Assembly: GCF_014652235.1 (NCBI RefSeq)
Contig: NZ_BMYK01000022.1
Span: 1 to 64,000, forward strand
Direction of reading: 5' to 3'
Origin: Pseudorhodoferax aquiterrae
GTDB lineage: Bacteria > Pseudomonadota > Gammaproteobacteria > Burkholderiales > Burkholderiaceae_C
Length of the DNA: 64,000 nt
Positions 8,592 through 17,066 of this stretch are shown in pieces; within the stretch, counting starts at the first letter, position 1, and each line of letters begins with the position of its first letter. The position numbers were made by a program, and so were the translations under genes. The notes under the pieces are model-generated. The model did no database searches. It had not been told where the DNA came from and worked only from the letters and a program-made list of their open reading frames with translations.

Positions 8592-9560
8592 ATGCCCCAT
8601 CCGAACCGCCGCGCGCTCGCCGCGCTGCTGCTGGCCACGGCCAGCGGCCTCACGCTGGCCCAGGCCTGGCCGGCCAAGCCCATCCGCATGGTCATTCCCT
8701 ACCCGCCCGGCGGGCCCACCGACATCCTGGGCCGCATCGTGGCCCAGCAGCTCGAAGGCCGGCTCGGCCAGCCCGTGGTGGTGGACAACAAGCCGGGTGC
8801 GAGCGGCATGATCGGCGCCGACATCGTGGCCAAGGCACCGGGGGACGGCTACACGCTGCTCGTCAATGCGTCGATCCACGTGATCAACCCCAGCCTGTAC
8901 AAGAAGCCGCCTTACGACGCCATCCGCGATTTCGCGCCCGTGGGTCTGATCGCCGATGTGCCGCTGGTGCTGGTGGCCGCGCCGTCGCTGGGCTTCCATA
9001 CCGTGCAGGACGTCATCGCCGCGGCCAAGGCCGATCCGAACCGGCTCAACTTCGCGTCCTCGGGCAATGCGGCAGCGCCGCACCTGGCCGGCGAGGCCTT
9101 CAAGATCGCCACGGGCGTGCAGATGCAGCACGTGCCCTACAAGGGCAGCGGACCGGCGCTGGCCGACGTGATCGGCGGGCAGACGCAGCTGATGTTCGAC
9201 TCCATGCCGTCCAGCATCGCCCACATCCGCGCTGGCAAGCTGCGCGCCATCGCCGTGACCACGGCCAGGCGCGCCAGCGCCCTGCCGGACGTGCCGACCA
9301 TCGCCGAATCCGGCGTGGCGGGCTACGACATCAGCACCTGGTACGGCGTCTGGGCGCCGCCGCAGACGCCGGCCGGGATCGTGAACCGGGTGTCGCAGGA
9401 GATCGCCCAGATCGTGCGCCAGCCGGCCGTGCGCGAACGCTTGGCCGGCCTGGGCGCCGAACCCGTCGGCAACACCCCGCGCGAATTCGCCGACTACACG
9501 CGCAGCGAGTTGGCGAAGTGGGAGCGCATCGTCAAGGCGTCGGGCGCCACCGTGGACTGA
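8592..9560 (+). CDS. Bug family (TctC-like) periplasmic solute receptor
   Basis: This is a second receptor in the same operon, 322 residues, with a signal peptide ending near LTLAQA and the motifs IPYPPGGPTDILGR, VDNKPGASGMIGADIVAK and HVPYKGSGPALADVIGG. A good GAGGAGA ribosome site precedes the ATG at 8592. Its sequence differs clearly from the 6429 receptor, so the operon may take up two related acids or separate early and late pathway substrates. Again no permease subunits are adjacent. A hairpin follows the gene. Confidence 0.93.
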   Translation: MPHPNRRALAALLLATASGLTLAQAWPAKPIRMVIPYPPGGPTDILGRIVAQQLEGRLGQPVVVDNKPGASGMIGADIVAKAPGDGYTLLVNASIHVINPSLYKKPPYDAIRDFAPVGLIADVPLVLVAAPSLGFHTVQDVIAAAKADPNRLNFASSGNAAAPHLAGEAFKIATGVQMQHVPYKGSGPALADVIGGQTQLMFDSMPSSIAHIRAGKLRAIAVTTARRASALPDVPTIAESGVAGYDISTWYGVWAPPQTPAGIVNRVSQEIAQIVRQPAVRERLAGLGAEPVGNTPREFADYTRSELAKWERIVKASGATVD

Positions 9561-9572
9561 ACCCCGGGCCCC

Positions 9573-9589
9573 GCTGCGCAAGGCGCAGC
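9573..9589 (+). terminator. Hairpin after the atuA-like operon
   Basis: GCTGCGC-AAG-GCGCAGC forms a perfect 7-bp stem with a 3-base loop, 12 bases after the receptor stop codon. No run of T follows, so it may be an mRNA-stabilising hairpin and not an intrinsic terminator. Confidence 0.4.
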
Positions 9590-9734
9590 ATTGCGGCGCG
9601 TCAATGGCGTTCATCGGCCAATTTGATGTTGGAAATTCACAATTTTCCGGCTGGACCGGCTCCGACATCTGCAACAATTTGAGTTGCCTGGCACGCTTGC
9701 GCGCCTACCCGCCCCCACCAAGCAGGGAGACGCA

Positions 9735-11210
9735 ATGCAGACCATGAACTCCCAACGCGACAAGCTGACCCGTCCGCAGAAGCTGGAACCGAGCGTTCCG
9801 GCCCTGCCTGCGAGTCCGGCGCAGCTGTTCGCAGGGGGTGTCCTGGTGGCCGCGATCATGGCGACGGTCTGCCTGTTCGGCGTCTGGACCCGCCTGGCCG
9901 GCCAGCTCGCCGTGTTCTGGCCCGCCAACGCATTGCTGCTGGGCCTGTTCATCCGCTTTCCGCGGCTGGACACCGCAGCCGGCTGGGTCGGCGCCTGCGC
10001 CGGCCACCTGCTGGCCGGCTTCATCGTCGGCGACCCGCTGCCCATCTCGGTGCTGCTCACGTTGACCAACTTCGCCAGCGTGATCACCGGCTATCTGCTG
10101 CTGGCCCAACCCTTCGGGGCCGATGCACGCAAGCTGCTGGGCGCGGCGGGCGTGCTGCAGCTGCTCGGGATCGCGGGCCTGGCCTCGGTGGCCGGCGGCC
10201 TGGCCGGCAGCTTCGTCGGGCCGATGGCCTTCGGCGGCACGGCGCTGGAGTCCGGCCTGGCCTGGTTCGCCAGCGAACTGCTCAACTACTTCACCATCCT
10301 GCCGGCCGTGCTGAGCATCCCCACGGCGCAGCACCGCGAGGTGGTGCGCCAGTGGCGCAAGAGCATGCCGCCGCTGCGCCGCGCCGCGCCGCTGCTGGCC
10401 CTGCTGGCCTCCGTGGCGGCCGCCTTGCTGGTCGGCGGGCCCGGCGCCGTGGCCTTCCCGGTGCCGGCGCTGCTGTGGTGCGGCATGCGCTACGGCGTCT
10501 TTCCGACCGCCGTGCTGTCGCTGCTGACCACGGCATGGACCCTGGTGGCGATGTCCAAGGGCGTCCTCGACACCGCAGTGCAGATCGAATCGCCGGCCAT
10601 GCTGATGTCGGTGCGCCTGGGCGTGACGCTGATCGCGATCTCGCCGCTGGCCGTGGCCAGCGCCATGGCCGCCAACCGCATCCTGATGGCGCAGCTGCGC
10701 CACCTGGCCGAGCACGACCCGATGACCGGCACCATGAATCGCCGCGCCTTCGCCGAGCAGGCCGGAAAGGCCTTGCGCAGCGCCCGCACCGCCCGCCAGG
10801 GCGTGGGCCTGCTGGTGCTGGACATCGACCGTTTCAAGAGCGTCAACGACACCTACGGCCATGCCGTGGGGGACCAGGTCATCGTCCTGGCTGCCAACCT
10901 CGTGGCCGACCAGTTGCCCGACGGCCCGCTGCTGCTCGGGCGGCTGGGCGGCGAGGAGTTCGCCGTGCTGCTGCCCGGGGCCGACCATGCGCACACGCGT
11001 GCGGTGGCCGAGCGCGTGCGCCAGGCCTGCGCCGAGACGGCCGTGGACCTGGGCCAGGGCCGCACCCTCGGCTTCACGGTCAGCATCGGCGCCAGCGTGA
11101 GCCAGCCGGCCGACGCCGGCCTGGACCGGCTGTTGCAGGCGGCCGACCGGGCGCTCTACGAGGCCAAGCACGGCGGACGCAACCGCGTGGTGCTGACCGA
11201 CGTGGACTGA
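9735..11210 (+). CDS. MASE1-GGDEF diguanylate cyclase
   Basis: This 491-residue membrane protein should make cyclic di-GMP. About the first 320 residues form a MASE1-like sensor with eight or more hydrophobic helices. The GGDEF domain begins near HLAEHDPMTGTMNRRAF, carries the LDIDRFKSVNDTYGH metal/substrate segment and has the signature GGEEF. The autoinhibitory RxxD I-site normally found just before the signature is absent (LPDGPLLLGRLGGEEF). The ATG at 9735 follows AGGGAGACGCA, and an earlier in-frame ATG has no ribosome site. It stands alone with no EAL partner nearby. Confidence 0.92.
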   Translation: MQTMNSQRDKLTRPQKLEPSVPALPASPAQLFAGGVLVAAIMATVCLFGVWTRLAGQLAVFWPANALLLGLFIRFPRLDTAAGWVGACAGHLLAGFIVGDPLPISVLLTLTNFASVITGYLLLAQPFGADARKLLGAAGVLQLLGIAGLASVAGGLAGSFVGPMAFGGTALESGLAWFASELLNYFTILPAVLSIPTAQHREVVRQWRKSMPPLRRAAPLLALLASVAAALLVGGPGAVAFPVPALLWCGMRYGVFPTAVLSLLTTAWTLVAMSKGVLDTAVQIESPAMLMSVRLGVTLIAISPLAVASAMAANRILMAQLRHLAEHDPMTGTMNRRAFAEQAGKALRSARTARQGVGLLVLDIDRFKSVNDTYGHAVGDQVIVLAANLVADQLPDGPLLLGRLGGEEFAVLLPGADHAHTRAVAERVRQACAETAVDLGQGRTLGFTVSIGASVSQPADAGLDRLLQAADRALYEAKHGGRNRVVLTDVD

Positions 11211-11243
11211 AGGCGCGGCGTCTTGGTCGGCAAAGCACTCAAT

Positions 11244-11258
11244 TGCGAGTAGTTTTCA
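11244..11258 (+). promoter_or_regulatory. Fur box candidate
   Basis: TGCGAGT-A-GTTTTCA fits the 7-1-7 Fur consensus TGAGAAT-N-ATTCTCA at 10 of 14 arm positions, with 5 of 7 in each half. It is AT-rich in a GC-rich genome and lies about 90 bp before the DUF3649 gene. The gene content of the operon behind it agrees with iron control. Confidence 0.65.
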
Positions 11259-11349
11259 TTTAACATCACCCGCTTCCGGGGATGCCTGTTCCCCGCCAGC
11301 CCGCCATGCCGGGCCCAGCCGGCCCACCGAGGCCGAAGGAAGACGAGGG

Positions 11350-11652
11350 ATGTCGAAGGAAAAGATCGGCGCGCGCTACCGCCTCGCGGTGGCCTCGCGC
11401 GCCCTGGCCGCCATCGGCGGCGGCTACGCGCTGTCGGCCCTGGCCGCCACGGCCGCAGCGCTGTACCTGCCGTTGCACCGCGCGGAGGCGGTGATCACAA
11501 GCACGCTGGCGTCTTTCGTCGTCTACACCTGCGCCGTGCTGTGGGCGTTCGCGGCCCGCAGCGCCTGGCGTGCCTGGGGCGGCCTGGCCCTGCCCTGCCT
11601 GCTGCTGGCCGGCGGCCTGTGGCTGGCGCACGGCGCGGGAGCAGCGGCATGA
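11350..11652 (+). CDS. DUF3649 small membrane protein
   Basis: This 100-residue protein has three predicted hydrophobic helices (around residues 18-40, 48-68 and 75-95) and the RYRLAVASRALAAIGGGYALSAL start typical of DUF3649 iron-uptake-associated proteins (residues 9-31). It opens a three-gene operon with the PepSY and DUF3325 proteins that is commonly found with TonB-dependent siderophore receptors. No such receptor is present in this window. The ATG follows GAGGGATG-type purines. It probably helps an inner-membrane complex in ferri-siderophore use, by association only. Confidence 0.82.
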   Translation: MSKEKIGARYRLAVASRALAAIGGGYALSALAATAAALYLPLHRAEAVITSTLASFVVYTCAVLWAFAARSAWRAWGGLALPCLLLAGGLWLAHGAGAAA

Positions 11653-13322
11653 AGGAGGGCTTTCGCCAGTCCATGGCCTGGCTGCACACCTGGTCGGGCC
11701 TGCTGGTCGGCTGGGTGCTGTTCATGGTGTTCGCGGCCGGCACCTCGGCCTACTTCCGCGACGAGATCAGCCTGTGGATGAAGCCCGAGCTGCACGCGGG
11801 CACGGCCAGCGCCCCGGCCCGGCCCGAGCAGGCCGTCGGCCTGGCGCTGCAGCATCTGCAGCGCGCGGCGGCCGGCAGCCCGCGCTGGACCATCGAGCTG
11901 CCCAGCGAACGCGAGCCACTGCTGCGCGCGGGCTGGACCGTGCCGCCCCCGGCGGCCGCCGCCTCCGCGCCGCGCGCCGACGAGCGCCCGCGCCGCGCCC
12001 GCTTCGCCTCGGCCACGCTGGACCCGGCCACGGGCCAGCCCGTGGCAGCCCCGCGCGAGACGCGCGGCGGCGACTTCTTCTACCGCCTGCACTTCGACCT
12101 GCACTACATGTCGGCGATCTGGGGCCGCTGGATCGTGGGCTTTTGCGCGATGTTCATGCTGGTGGCCATCGTCAGCGGCATCGTCACGCACAAGCGCATC
12201 TTCCAGGACTTCTTCACCTTCCGGCCGAAGAAGGGACAGCGCTCCTGGCTGGACGCGCACAACGCCACCGCCGTGCTGGCCCTGCCCTACCACCTCATGA
12301 TCACCTACACGGGACTCGTCACGCTGATGTTCCTGTACATGCCCTGGGGCCAGCAAGCCGTCTACAAGGACGACCGCCAGACCTTCATCGCCGAGGTCTT
12401 CCCCGCGTCCGCCGGCTTCGGCAACCAGAAGGCCACCGGCATCGCAGCGCCCTTGGTGCCCGTGGACGCGCTCATGCGCCAGGCCAGCGCGGCCTGGCAT
12501 GGCGCGGCCGTCAGCCGCGTCGTCGTGAACAACCCGGGCGACGCCACGGCCCGCGTGACGCTGTACCGGCACGAGGGCGGCACGCTCTCGGCCAACCAGA
12601 GTTCCATGACCTTCGACGGCACCAGCGGCCAGTTGCTGGGCCGCGCCGGCGAGGACATCGCGCCGGCCTCCGACACGCGCGGTGTGCTCTACGGCCTGCA
12701 CATCGGCCGCTTCGCGCACCCGCTGCTGCGCTGGCTGTTCTTCGTCTCGGGCGTGGCCGGCTGCGTGATGGTGGCCACGGGCCTGTTGCTGTGGTCTGTC
12801 AAGGAGCGCCAGAAGTACGGCAAGGCGCGAGCCTTGGGGGGGCGCGTCGGCTTCGGCCTGCGCCTGGTCGATGGGCTCAACCTGGGCGCCATCGCCGGCC
12901 TGCCGCTGGCCATGGCCGCGTTCTTCTGGGCCAACCGCTTCGTGCCTGTCGGCATCGCCGAGCGGCCCGCCACCGAGATCGCCTGCTTCTTCTGGGCCTG
13001 GGGCCTGGCCGCCGTGGCCGGCCTGGCCTGGCCGGGCCGGCGCATGTGGCAGATCCAGCTGGCGCTGGGCGGCCTGCTGTTCGCGCTGCTGCCGGTGCTG
13101 AACCCTTTGAGCGGCGGCATGGGCCTCTTGACGAGCCTGCCGGCGGGCGCATGGCGCATCGCCGGCTTCGACCTGACGGCAGCCGCGCTGGGCGCGGGCC
13201 TGCTGGCGGCCGCGTGGTACGTGGGCAAGCGCAAGCCGGCCACCAGGCCGCGCGCGGCCGCTGCCAAGGCCAGCGTGCTGGCGGCCGAGCCACGGCTCGA
13301 GACCGCGGGAGCCGGCCGATGA
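11649..13322 (+). CDS. PepSY-associated TM helix protein, putative ferri-siderophore reductase
   Basis: This 557-residue inner-membrane protein starts with the PepSY_TM signature MKEGFRQSMAWLHTWSGLLVGW, whose histidine is a likely haem or metal ligand. It has further histidine-bearing segments (FYRLHFDLHYM, HNATAVLALPYHLMI) and about seven helices. FpvG-like relatives are implicated in reducing ferri-siderophores in the periplasm. The ATG overlaps the DUF3649 stop and the stop overlaps the next ATG, so the operon is tightly coupled. A Fur-like box precedes the operon. The reductase role is known only from relatives. Confidence 0.85.
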   Translation: MKEGFRQSMAWLHTWSGLLVGWVLFMVFAAGTSAYFRDEISLWMKPELHAGTASAPARPEQAVGLALQHLQRAAAGSPRWTIELPSEREPLLRAGWTVPPPAAAASAPRADERPRRARFASATLDPATGQPVAAPRETRGGDFFYRLHFDLHYMSAIWGRWIVGFCAMFMLVAIVSGIVTHKRIFQDFFTFRPKKGQRSWLDAHNATAVLALPYHLMITYTGLVTLMFLYMPWGQQAVYKDDRQTFIAEVFPASAGFGNQKATGIAAPLVPVDALMRQASAAWHGAAVSRVVVNNPGDATARVTLYRHEGGTLSANQSSMTFDGTSGQLLGRAGEDIAPASDTRGVLYGLHIGRFAHPLLRWLFFVSGVAGCVMVATGLLLWSVKERQKYGKARALGGRVGFGLRLVDGLNLGAIAGLPLAMAAFFWANRFVPVGIAERPATEIACFFWAWGLAAVAGLAWPGRRMWQIQLALGGLLFALLPVLNPLSGGMGLLTSLPAGAWRIAGFDLTAAALGAGLLAAAWYVGKRKPATRPRAAAAKASVLAAEPRLETAGAGR

Positions 13323-13669
13323 AGGCGCTGCTGGCGTTCTCGGCCGCGCTGACGGGCTTCTCGGCGCTGAGTTTGGCGATGGACCGCCACTACGAGGACT
13401 ACAAGGGCCGCGGCCATACGCCGCCGGCAGCGCTGCGGCGCTGGATGCAGCTGGGCGGCGCGCTGGGCCTGGCGCTGTCGCTGTGGGCCGCCATCGCGGG
13501 CTACGGCAGCGCCCAGGGCTGGGTGTTCTGGTTCGGCGCGATGATGGTGGCGGCGCTGGCCGTGGTGCTCACGCTGAGCTATGCGCCTCGGCGCATCGTG
13601 CGGCTGCTGCGGGCCGGCGCGGTGCTGCTGGCCCTGGGTCTGCTGGGCAGCCTGGCGTCCGGCGTCTAA
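13319..13669 (+). CDS. DUF3325 small membrane protein
   Basis: This 116-residue protein has an early SLAMDRHYEDYKGR segment typical of DUF3325 proteins and three further hydrophobic helices. It is the last gene of the iron-linked operon and overlaps the PepSY gene by 4 bp. Its job is unknown. It presumably works with the PepSY and DUF3649 proteins, since the trio stays together across many proteobacteria. Confidence 0.8.
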   Translation: MKALLAFSAALTGFSALSLAMDRHYEDYKGRGHTPPAALRRWMQLGGALGLALSLWAAIAGYGSAQGWVFWFGAMMVAALAVVLTLSYAPRRIVRLLRAGAVLLALGLLGSLASGV

Positions 13670-13748
13670 GCATAGAAGCAGAAATTCGTTGGTTCCGGCG
13701 GGCGCTTTCCGAATACTCGGAGCGTTCCTCTTCTTTCCGGAGCCCTCC

Positions 13749-14390
13749 ATGGCCACTCTCCGCCTGGGCGACACCGCCCCCGATTTCTCCCAGCAATCCA
13801 GCCTCGGCCCCATCGACTTCCATGCCTGGGCCGGCCAGAACTGGGTCGTGCTGTTCTCGCACCCGGCGGACTTCACGCCGGTGTGCACCACCGAACTGGG
13901 CAAGACCGCCGCGCTGTCGGGCGAGTTCGCCAAACGCGGCGTCAAGCCGATTGCGATCAGCGTCGATCCGGTCGACAAGCACCGGCAGTGGATCGCCGAC
14001 ATCGACGAGACGCAGAAGACCTCGGTGCAGTTCCCGATCCTGGCCGATGCCGACCGCAAGGTGTCCGAGCTCTACGACCTGATCCACCCCAACGCCTCGG
14101 CCACGGCCACCGTGCGCAGCGTGTTCATCATCGACCCGAACAAGATGGTGCGCGCCACCATCACCTACCCGGCCAGCACCGGCCGCAACTTCGACGAGAT
14201 CCTGCGCGTGATCGATTCGCTGCAGCTGACCGACAGCCACAAGGTCGCCACGCCGGCCAACTGGAGGGACGGCGACGATGTGGTGATCCTGCCCAGCCTG
14301 CAGGATCCCCAGGAACTCGCCGAGCGCTTCCCCAAGGGCTACACCGCCGTGCGGCCCTACCTGCGCATCACGCCGCAGCCGAACCGCTGA
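13749..14390 (+). CDS. 1-Cys peroxiredoxin (Prx6 type)
   Basis: This 213-residue enzyme reduces hydrogen peroxide and organic peroxides in the cytosol. The peroxidatic cysteine is Cys46 in HPADFTPVCTTEL. The length, the C-terminal arm (LPSLQDPQELAERFPKGY) and the lack of a clear resolving cysteine place it in the Prx6 group. The start at 13749 follows the purine stretch CCGGAG. It is followed 10 bp later by a DUF3088 gene with which it is probably cotranscribed. No OxyR site is recognisable. Confidence 0.95.
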   Translation: MATLRLGDTAPDFSQQSSLGPIDFHAWAGQNWVVLFSHPADFTPVCTTELGKTAALSGEFAKRGVKPIAISVDPVDKHRQWIADIDETQKTSVQFPILADADRKVSELYDLIHPNASATATVRSVFIIDPNKMVRATITYPASTGRNFDEILRVIDSLQLTDSHKVATPANWRDGDDVVILPSLQDPQELAERFPKGYTAVRPYLRITPQPNR

Positions 14391-14400
14391 AGCCCGAGCC

Positions 14401-14745
14401 ATGGCCAACGACCGCCTGATCCTGCTGCAGCCCGGCTTCAGCGACGCCAAGTATCCGGGCGAGCAGTTCGTCTGCATCGACTGCCTGCCCATCGAAGGCC
14501 TGTTGGCCAGCGACCCCACGCGCGGCGCCCAGCTGGACGTGGAGCGCGTGGCCTTCGCGCGGCCGCGCGCGGCCGTGGTGGCGGCGCTCGATGCCGACCA
14601 CCAGGGCCTGCCCGTGCTGATCTTCGGCGACGGCCTGCCGCCACCGCCCGATGCGCAGACGGTCAACGGCAGGCACTTCGTTTCCGATCCGCGCCGCATC
14701 CTGGCGTTGCTGGCCGAGCGCCACGGCTTCTTCAAGGTGCATTGA
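14401..14745 (+). CDS. DUF3088 domain protein
   Basis: This 114-residue protein starts MANDRLILLQPGFSDAKYPG and keeps the FVCIDCLPIEGLLAS segment with a CxxC-like pair (CIDC), which hints at a thioredoxin-like or metal-binding fold. It lies 10 bp after the peroxiredoxin gene and could supply reductant to that 1-Cys enzyme, but this is inference from position. The family has no assigned function. Confidence 0.75.
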   Translation: MANDRLILLQPGFSDAKYPGEQFVCIDCLPIEGLLASDPTRGAQLDVERVAFARPRAAVVAALDADHQGLPVLIFGDGLPPPPDAQTVNGRHFVSDPRRILALLAERHGFFKVH

Positions 14746-14928
14746 GCGGTACGCCGCCGCGCCAACGCCAGCGGCTTGGGGCCAGCCACTGGCGGCCGCC
14801 CAAAAAAGAGGCAGCGCAGCGCCAGGCCGCATGGGGACTGGCTTTGGCTGCGCCGTCCAGCCGCTGTCCCCAAGGATGTCCACAGCCGACCGGGATAAGC
14901 CGGCCGGGCCAGGCATCCGGGCGTCGGT
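14746..14928. other. Intergenic region with a long-range inverted repeat
   Basis: This 183-bp gap lies between convergent genes. TGGGGAC (14832-14838) and GTCCCCA (14866-14872) form a perfect 7-bp inverted repeat around a loop that contains a further GGCT/AGCC pairing. It could end transcription from either side, although no T-run follows. No gene is visible in the gap. Confidence 0.35.
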
Positions 14929-16020
14929 TCAGGCGGCCTTTGCGGCCGTGAATTCGGTATAGCCCTCGGCGCCGCCGCCGAAGTAGCCGGTCGCCGGTGC
15001 GTGGAACAGCGGCAGGCCGTGCTGCAAGCGCTCGACCAGATCGGGATTGCCGATGAAGTCGCGGCCGAAGGCCACCATGTCGGCATGGCCCGCGGCCGTG
15101 GCGGCGATGGCGCGCTGGCGGTCGTAGCCGTTGTTCGCGATGTAGGCACCGCCGAAGGCCTGCCGCAGGGCCGCATTGTCGAAGCGGCTGCTGCCGTCTT
15201 CGGCATGCATCTGGCCTTCCACCACGTGCAGGTAGGCCAGGCCCAGTGCGCCCAGGCGGCCGGCGAGGTAGGCATGGGTCTGCTGGGGCTGGCTGTCCAG
15301 CGGCGTGTCGCCGATGGCGGTGGACAGCGGCGACAGGCGCAGGCCTACGCGGTCCGCCCCCCAGACACCGGCCACGGCCTCGACCACTTCCAGCGTGAGA
15401 CGGGCGCGGTTCTCGATGGAGCCACCGTAGCGGTCGGTGCGCCGGTTGGTGCTGTCGCGCAGGAACTGCTCGAGCAGGTAGCCGTTGGCGGCATGGACTT
15501 CCACGCCATCGAAACCGGCCGCCTTGGCGCGCACGGCGGCCTGGCGGTAGTCCTCGACGATGGCGGCGATCTCGTGCAATTCGAGCGCGCGCGGTGCCGA
15601 GGGCGCCTCGAAGCCCGCCTCGGTGAAGACCTTGCCGCCGGCCTGCAGGGCCGAGGGCGCGACCGGCGCGGCACCACCCTCCTGCAGGCTGGTGTGCGAC
15701 ATGCGGCCCACATGCCACAGCTGCAGCACGATGCGGCCGCCGGCCGCGTGCACGGCCTCGGTCACGGTCTTCCAGCCGGCCACCTGCGCATCGGTGTAGA
15801 TGCCGGGCGTGTAGGCATAGCCGCGCGCCTGGCGCGAGATGTTGGTGGCCTCGGCGATCAGCAGGCCGGCCGAGGCGCGCTGCGCGTAGTAGGTGGCCGC
15901 CAGCGGCGAGGGCACGCCGTCCATGCCGGCGCGCGAACGCGTCAGCGGGGCCATGGCGATGCGGTTCTTCACGGCGATGGCGCCCAGGCGGGTCGGGGTG
16001 AACAGGGTGTCGGTGGTCAT
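14929..16020 (-). CDS. Alkene reductase, old yellow enzyme family
   Basis: This 363-residue FMN enzyme uses NAD(P)H to reduce electrophilic alkenes, nitrate esters or quinones. It shows the opening FTPTRLGAIAVKNRIAMAPL, the active-site segment HAANGYLLEQFLRDSTNRR with the His/Asn pair that binds the substrate carbonyl, and the DRYGGSIENRAR motif. The start at 16020 is preceded by GGAG. It is divergent from a LysR regulator across a palindrome, so that regulator probably controls it in response to an electrophile or quinone. It resembles NemA. Confidence 0.93.
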   Translation of the reverse strand: MTTDTLFTPTRLGAIAVKNRIAMAPLTRSRAGMDGVPSPLAATYYAQRASAGLLIAEATNISRQARGYAYTPGIYTDAQVAGWKTVTEAVHAAGGRIVLQLWHVGRMSHTSLQEGGAAPVAPSALQAGGKVFTEAGFEAPSAPRALELHEIAAIVEDYRQAAVRAKAAGFDGVEVHAANGYLLEQFLRDSTNRRTDRYGGSIENRARLTLEVVEAVAGVWGADRVGLRLSPLSTAIGDTPLDSQPQQTHAYLAGRLGALGLAYLHVVEGQMHAEDGSSRFDNAALRQAFGGAYIANNGYDRQRAIAATAAGHADMVAFGRDFIGNPDLVERLQHGLPLFHAPATGYFGGGAEGYTEFTAAKAA

Positions 16021-16097
16021 GGTGCAGCTCCGTTGCAGTGGGATGGAGCGAAGTTTGGGGCGCAAGGGTACATTCATCCAATTTATTCGTTGAATTT

Positions 16098-16123
16098 CAG
16101 ATATAGCTCAAGCAACATATCTG
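16098..16123. promoter_or_regulatory. LysR operator candidate in the OYE/lysR intergenic region
   Basis: CAGATAT (16098-16104) and ATATCTG (16117-16123) form a perfect 7-bp inverted repeat with a 12-base spacer. It ends one base before the LysR start codon, so bound protein would block translation initiation or early transcription of the regulator gene. That fits autorepression combined with control of the divergent reductase. Confidence 0.65.
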
Positions 16124-16124
16124 G

Positions 16125-17039
16125 ATGCGTTACGACCTGAACCTGCTGCCCGTTTTCCTGGCACTCATGGAGGAGCGCAGCGTGACGCGCGCGGCCGAGC
16201 GCCTGGGCATCACGCAGCCAGCGTTGTCGAACGCGCTGACGCGGTTGCGCGCGCTGCTGCAGGACCCGTTGTTCATCCGTGCGCGCTACGGCATGCAGCC
16301 CACGCCCAAGGCCGAGGAACTGGCGCCGGCCATCGCCGAGGCGCTCGCATCGCTGGACGGCCTGGTGCGCGGCCAGCAGGCCTTCGATCCGGCCAGCGCA
16401 CAACGCCTGGTCACCATCGCACCCAACAGCTATGTGGAGTACGTGCTGGTGCCGGCCCTGGTGGCGCGGCTGCGCGCGCTGGCGCCCGGCATCCGGCTGC
16501 GGCTCACGCCCTATGGTGCCGACCTCGCGGAGACCGGCGTGGTCTCGGGCGCCACGGCCATGGTGTTCGGCCGCATCGACGATCCGCCGGACAACCTGGT
16601 CGTGCAGCACCTCATGGACGACGGCCTGGCCTGCGTGGTGCGGGCCGACCATCCGGACATCGGCACGCGCATGACGCGGCGCCAGTACGAGCGGCTCAAG
16701 CACGTGAACATGCTGCCGCCGGGCCGGCTGCGCGCGGGGCTGTTCCAGCGGCTGGAGCGCGCGCAGCTCAAGCGCGAGGTCGCGGTCTCGGTCACGCACT
16801 TCCTCGCCATCCCCGAACTCGTGGCCGTGACCGACTACTGCGCCACGCTGCCGCGCCAGATCTGCCGCCGCCTGGCCGGCGACGCGCGGCTCAAGGTGCT
16901 GCCCGCGCCGGTGGACCTGGGCAGCTTTCCGGTGCAGATGGCCTGGCACGTGCGCTACCGCGACGATCCGGCACACCGCTGGTTGCGCGAGCTCGTCGTG
17001 GCGGTGGCGGCGGAGCTGGCGCAGAGCGAAGCGGGCTGA
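16125..17039 (+). CDS. LysR family transcriptional regulator
   Basis: This 304-residue protein has the N-terminal winged helix-turn-helix (MRYDLNLLPVFLALMEERSVTRAAERLGITQPALSNAL, residues 1-38) and a C-terminal effector domain from about residue 90. The start is placed at ATG 16125, just after the palindrome. It diverges from the old yellow enzyme gene, which is its probable target. The N-terminus resembles NodD/PcaQ-type regulators, but no inducer can be read from the sequence. Confidence 0.92.
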   Translation: MRYDLNLLPVFLALMEERSVTRAAERLGITQPALSNALTRLRALLQDPLFIRARYGMQPTPKAEELAPAIAEALASLDGLVRGQQAFDPASAQRLVTIAPNSYVEYVLVPALVARLRALAPGIRLRLTPYGADLAETGVVSGATAMVFGRIDDPPDNLVVQHLMDDGLACVVRADHPDIGTRMTRRQYERLKHVNMLPPGRLRAGLFQRLERAQLKREVAVSVTHFLAIPELVAVTDYCATLPRQICRRLAGDARLKVLPAPVDLGSFPVQMAWHVRYRDDPAHRWLRELVVAVAAELAQSEAG

Positions 17040-17066
17040 GGGCGGCCCGCAGCGCGCTGGGACGGG

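Noticed and set aside
9690-9706. Sigma-54-like TGGCAC followed by TTGC upstream of the GGDEF gene
   Set aside because: Only two bases separate the halves; RpoN needs five, so GG and GC are not on the right spacing.
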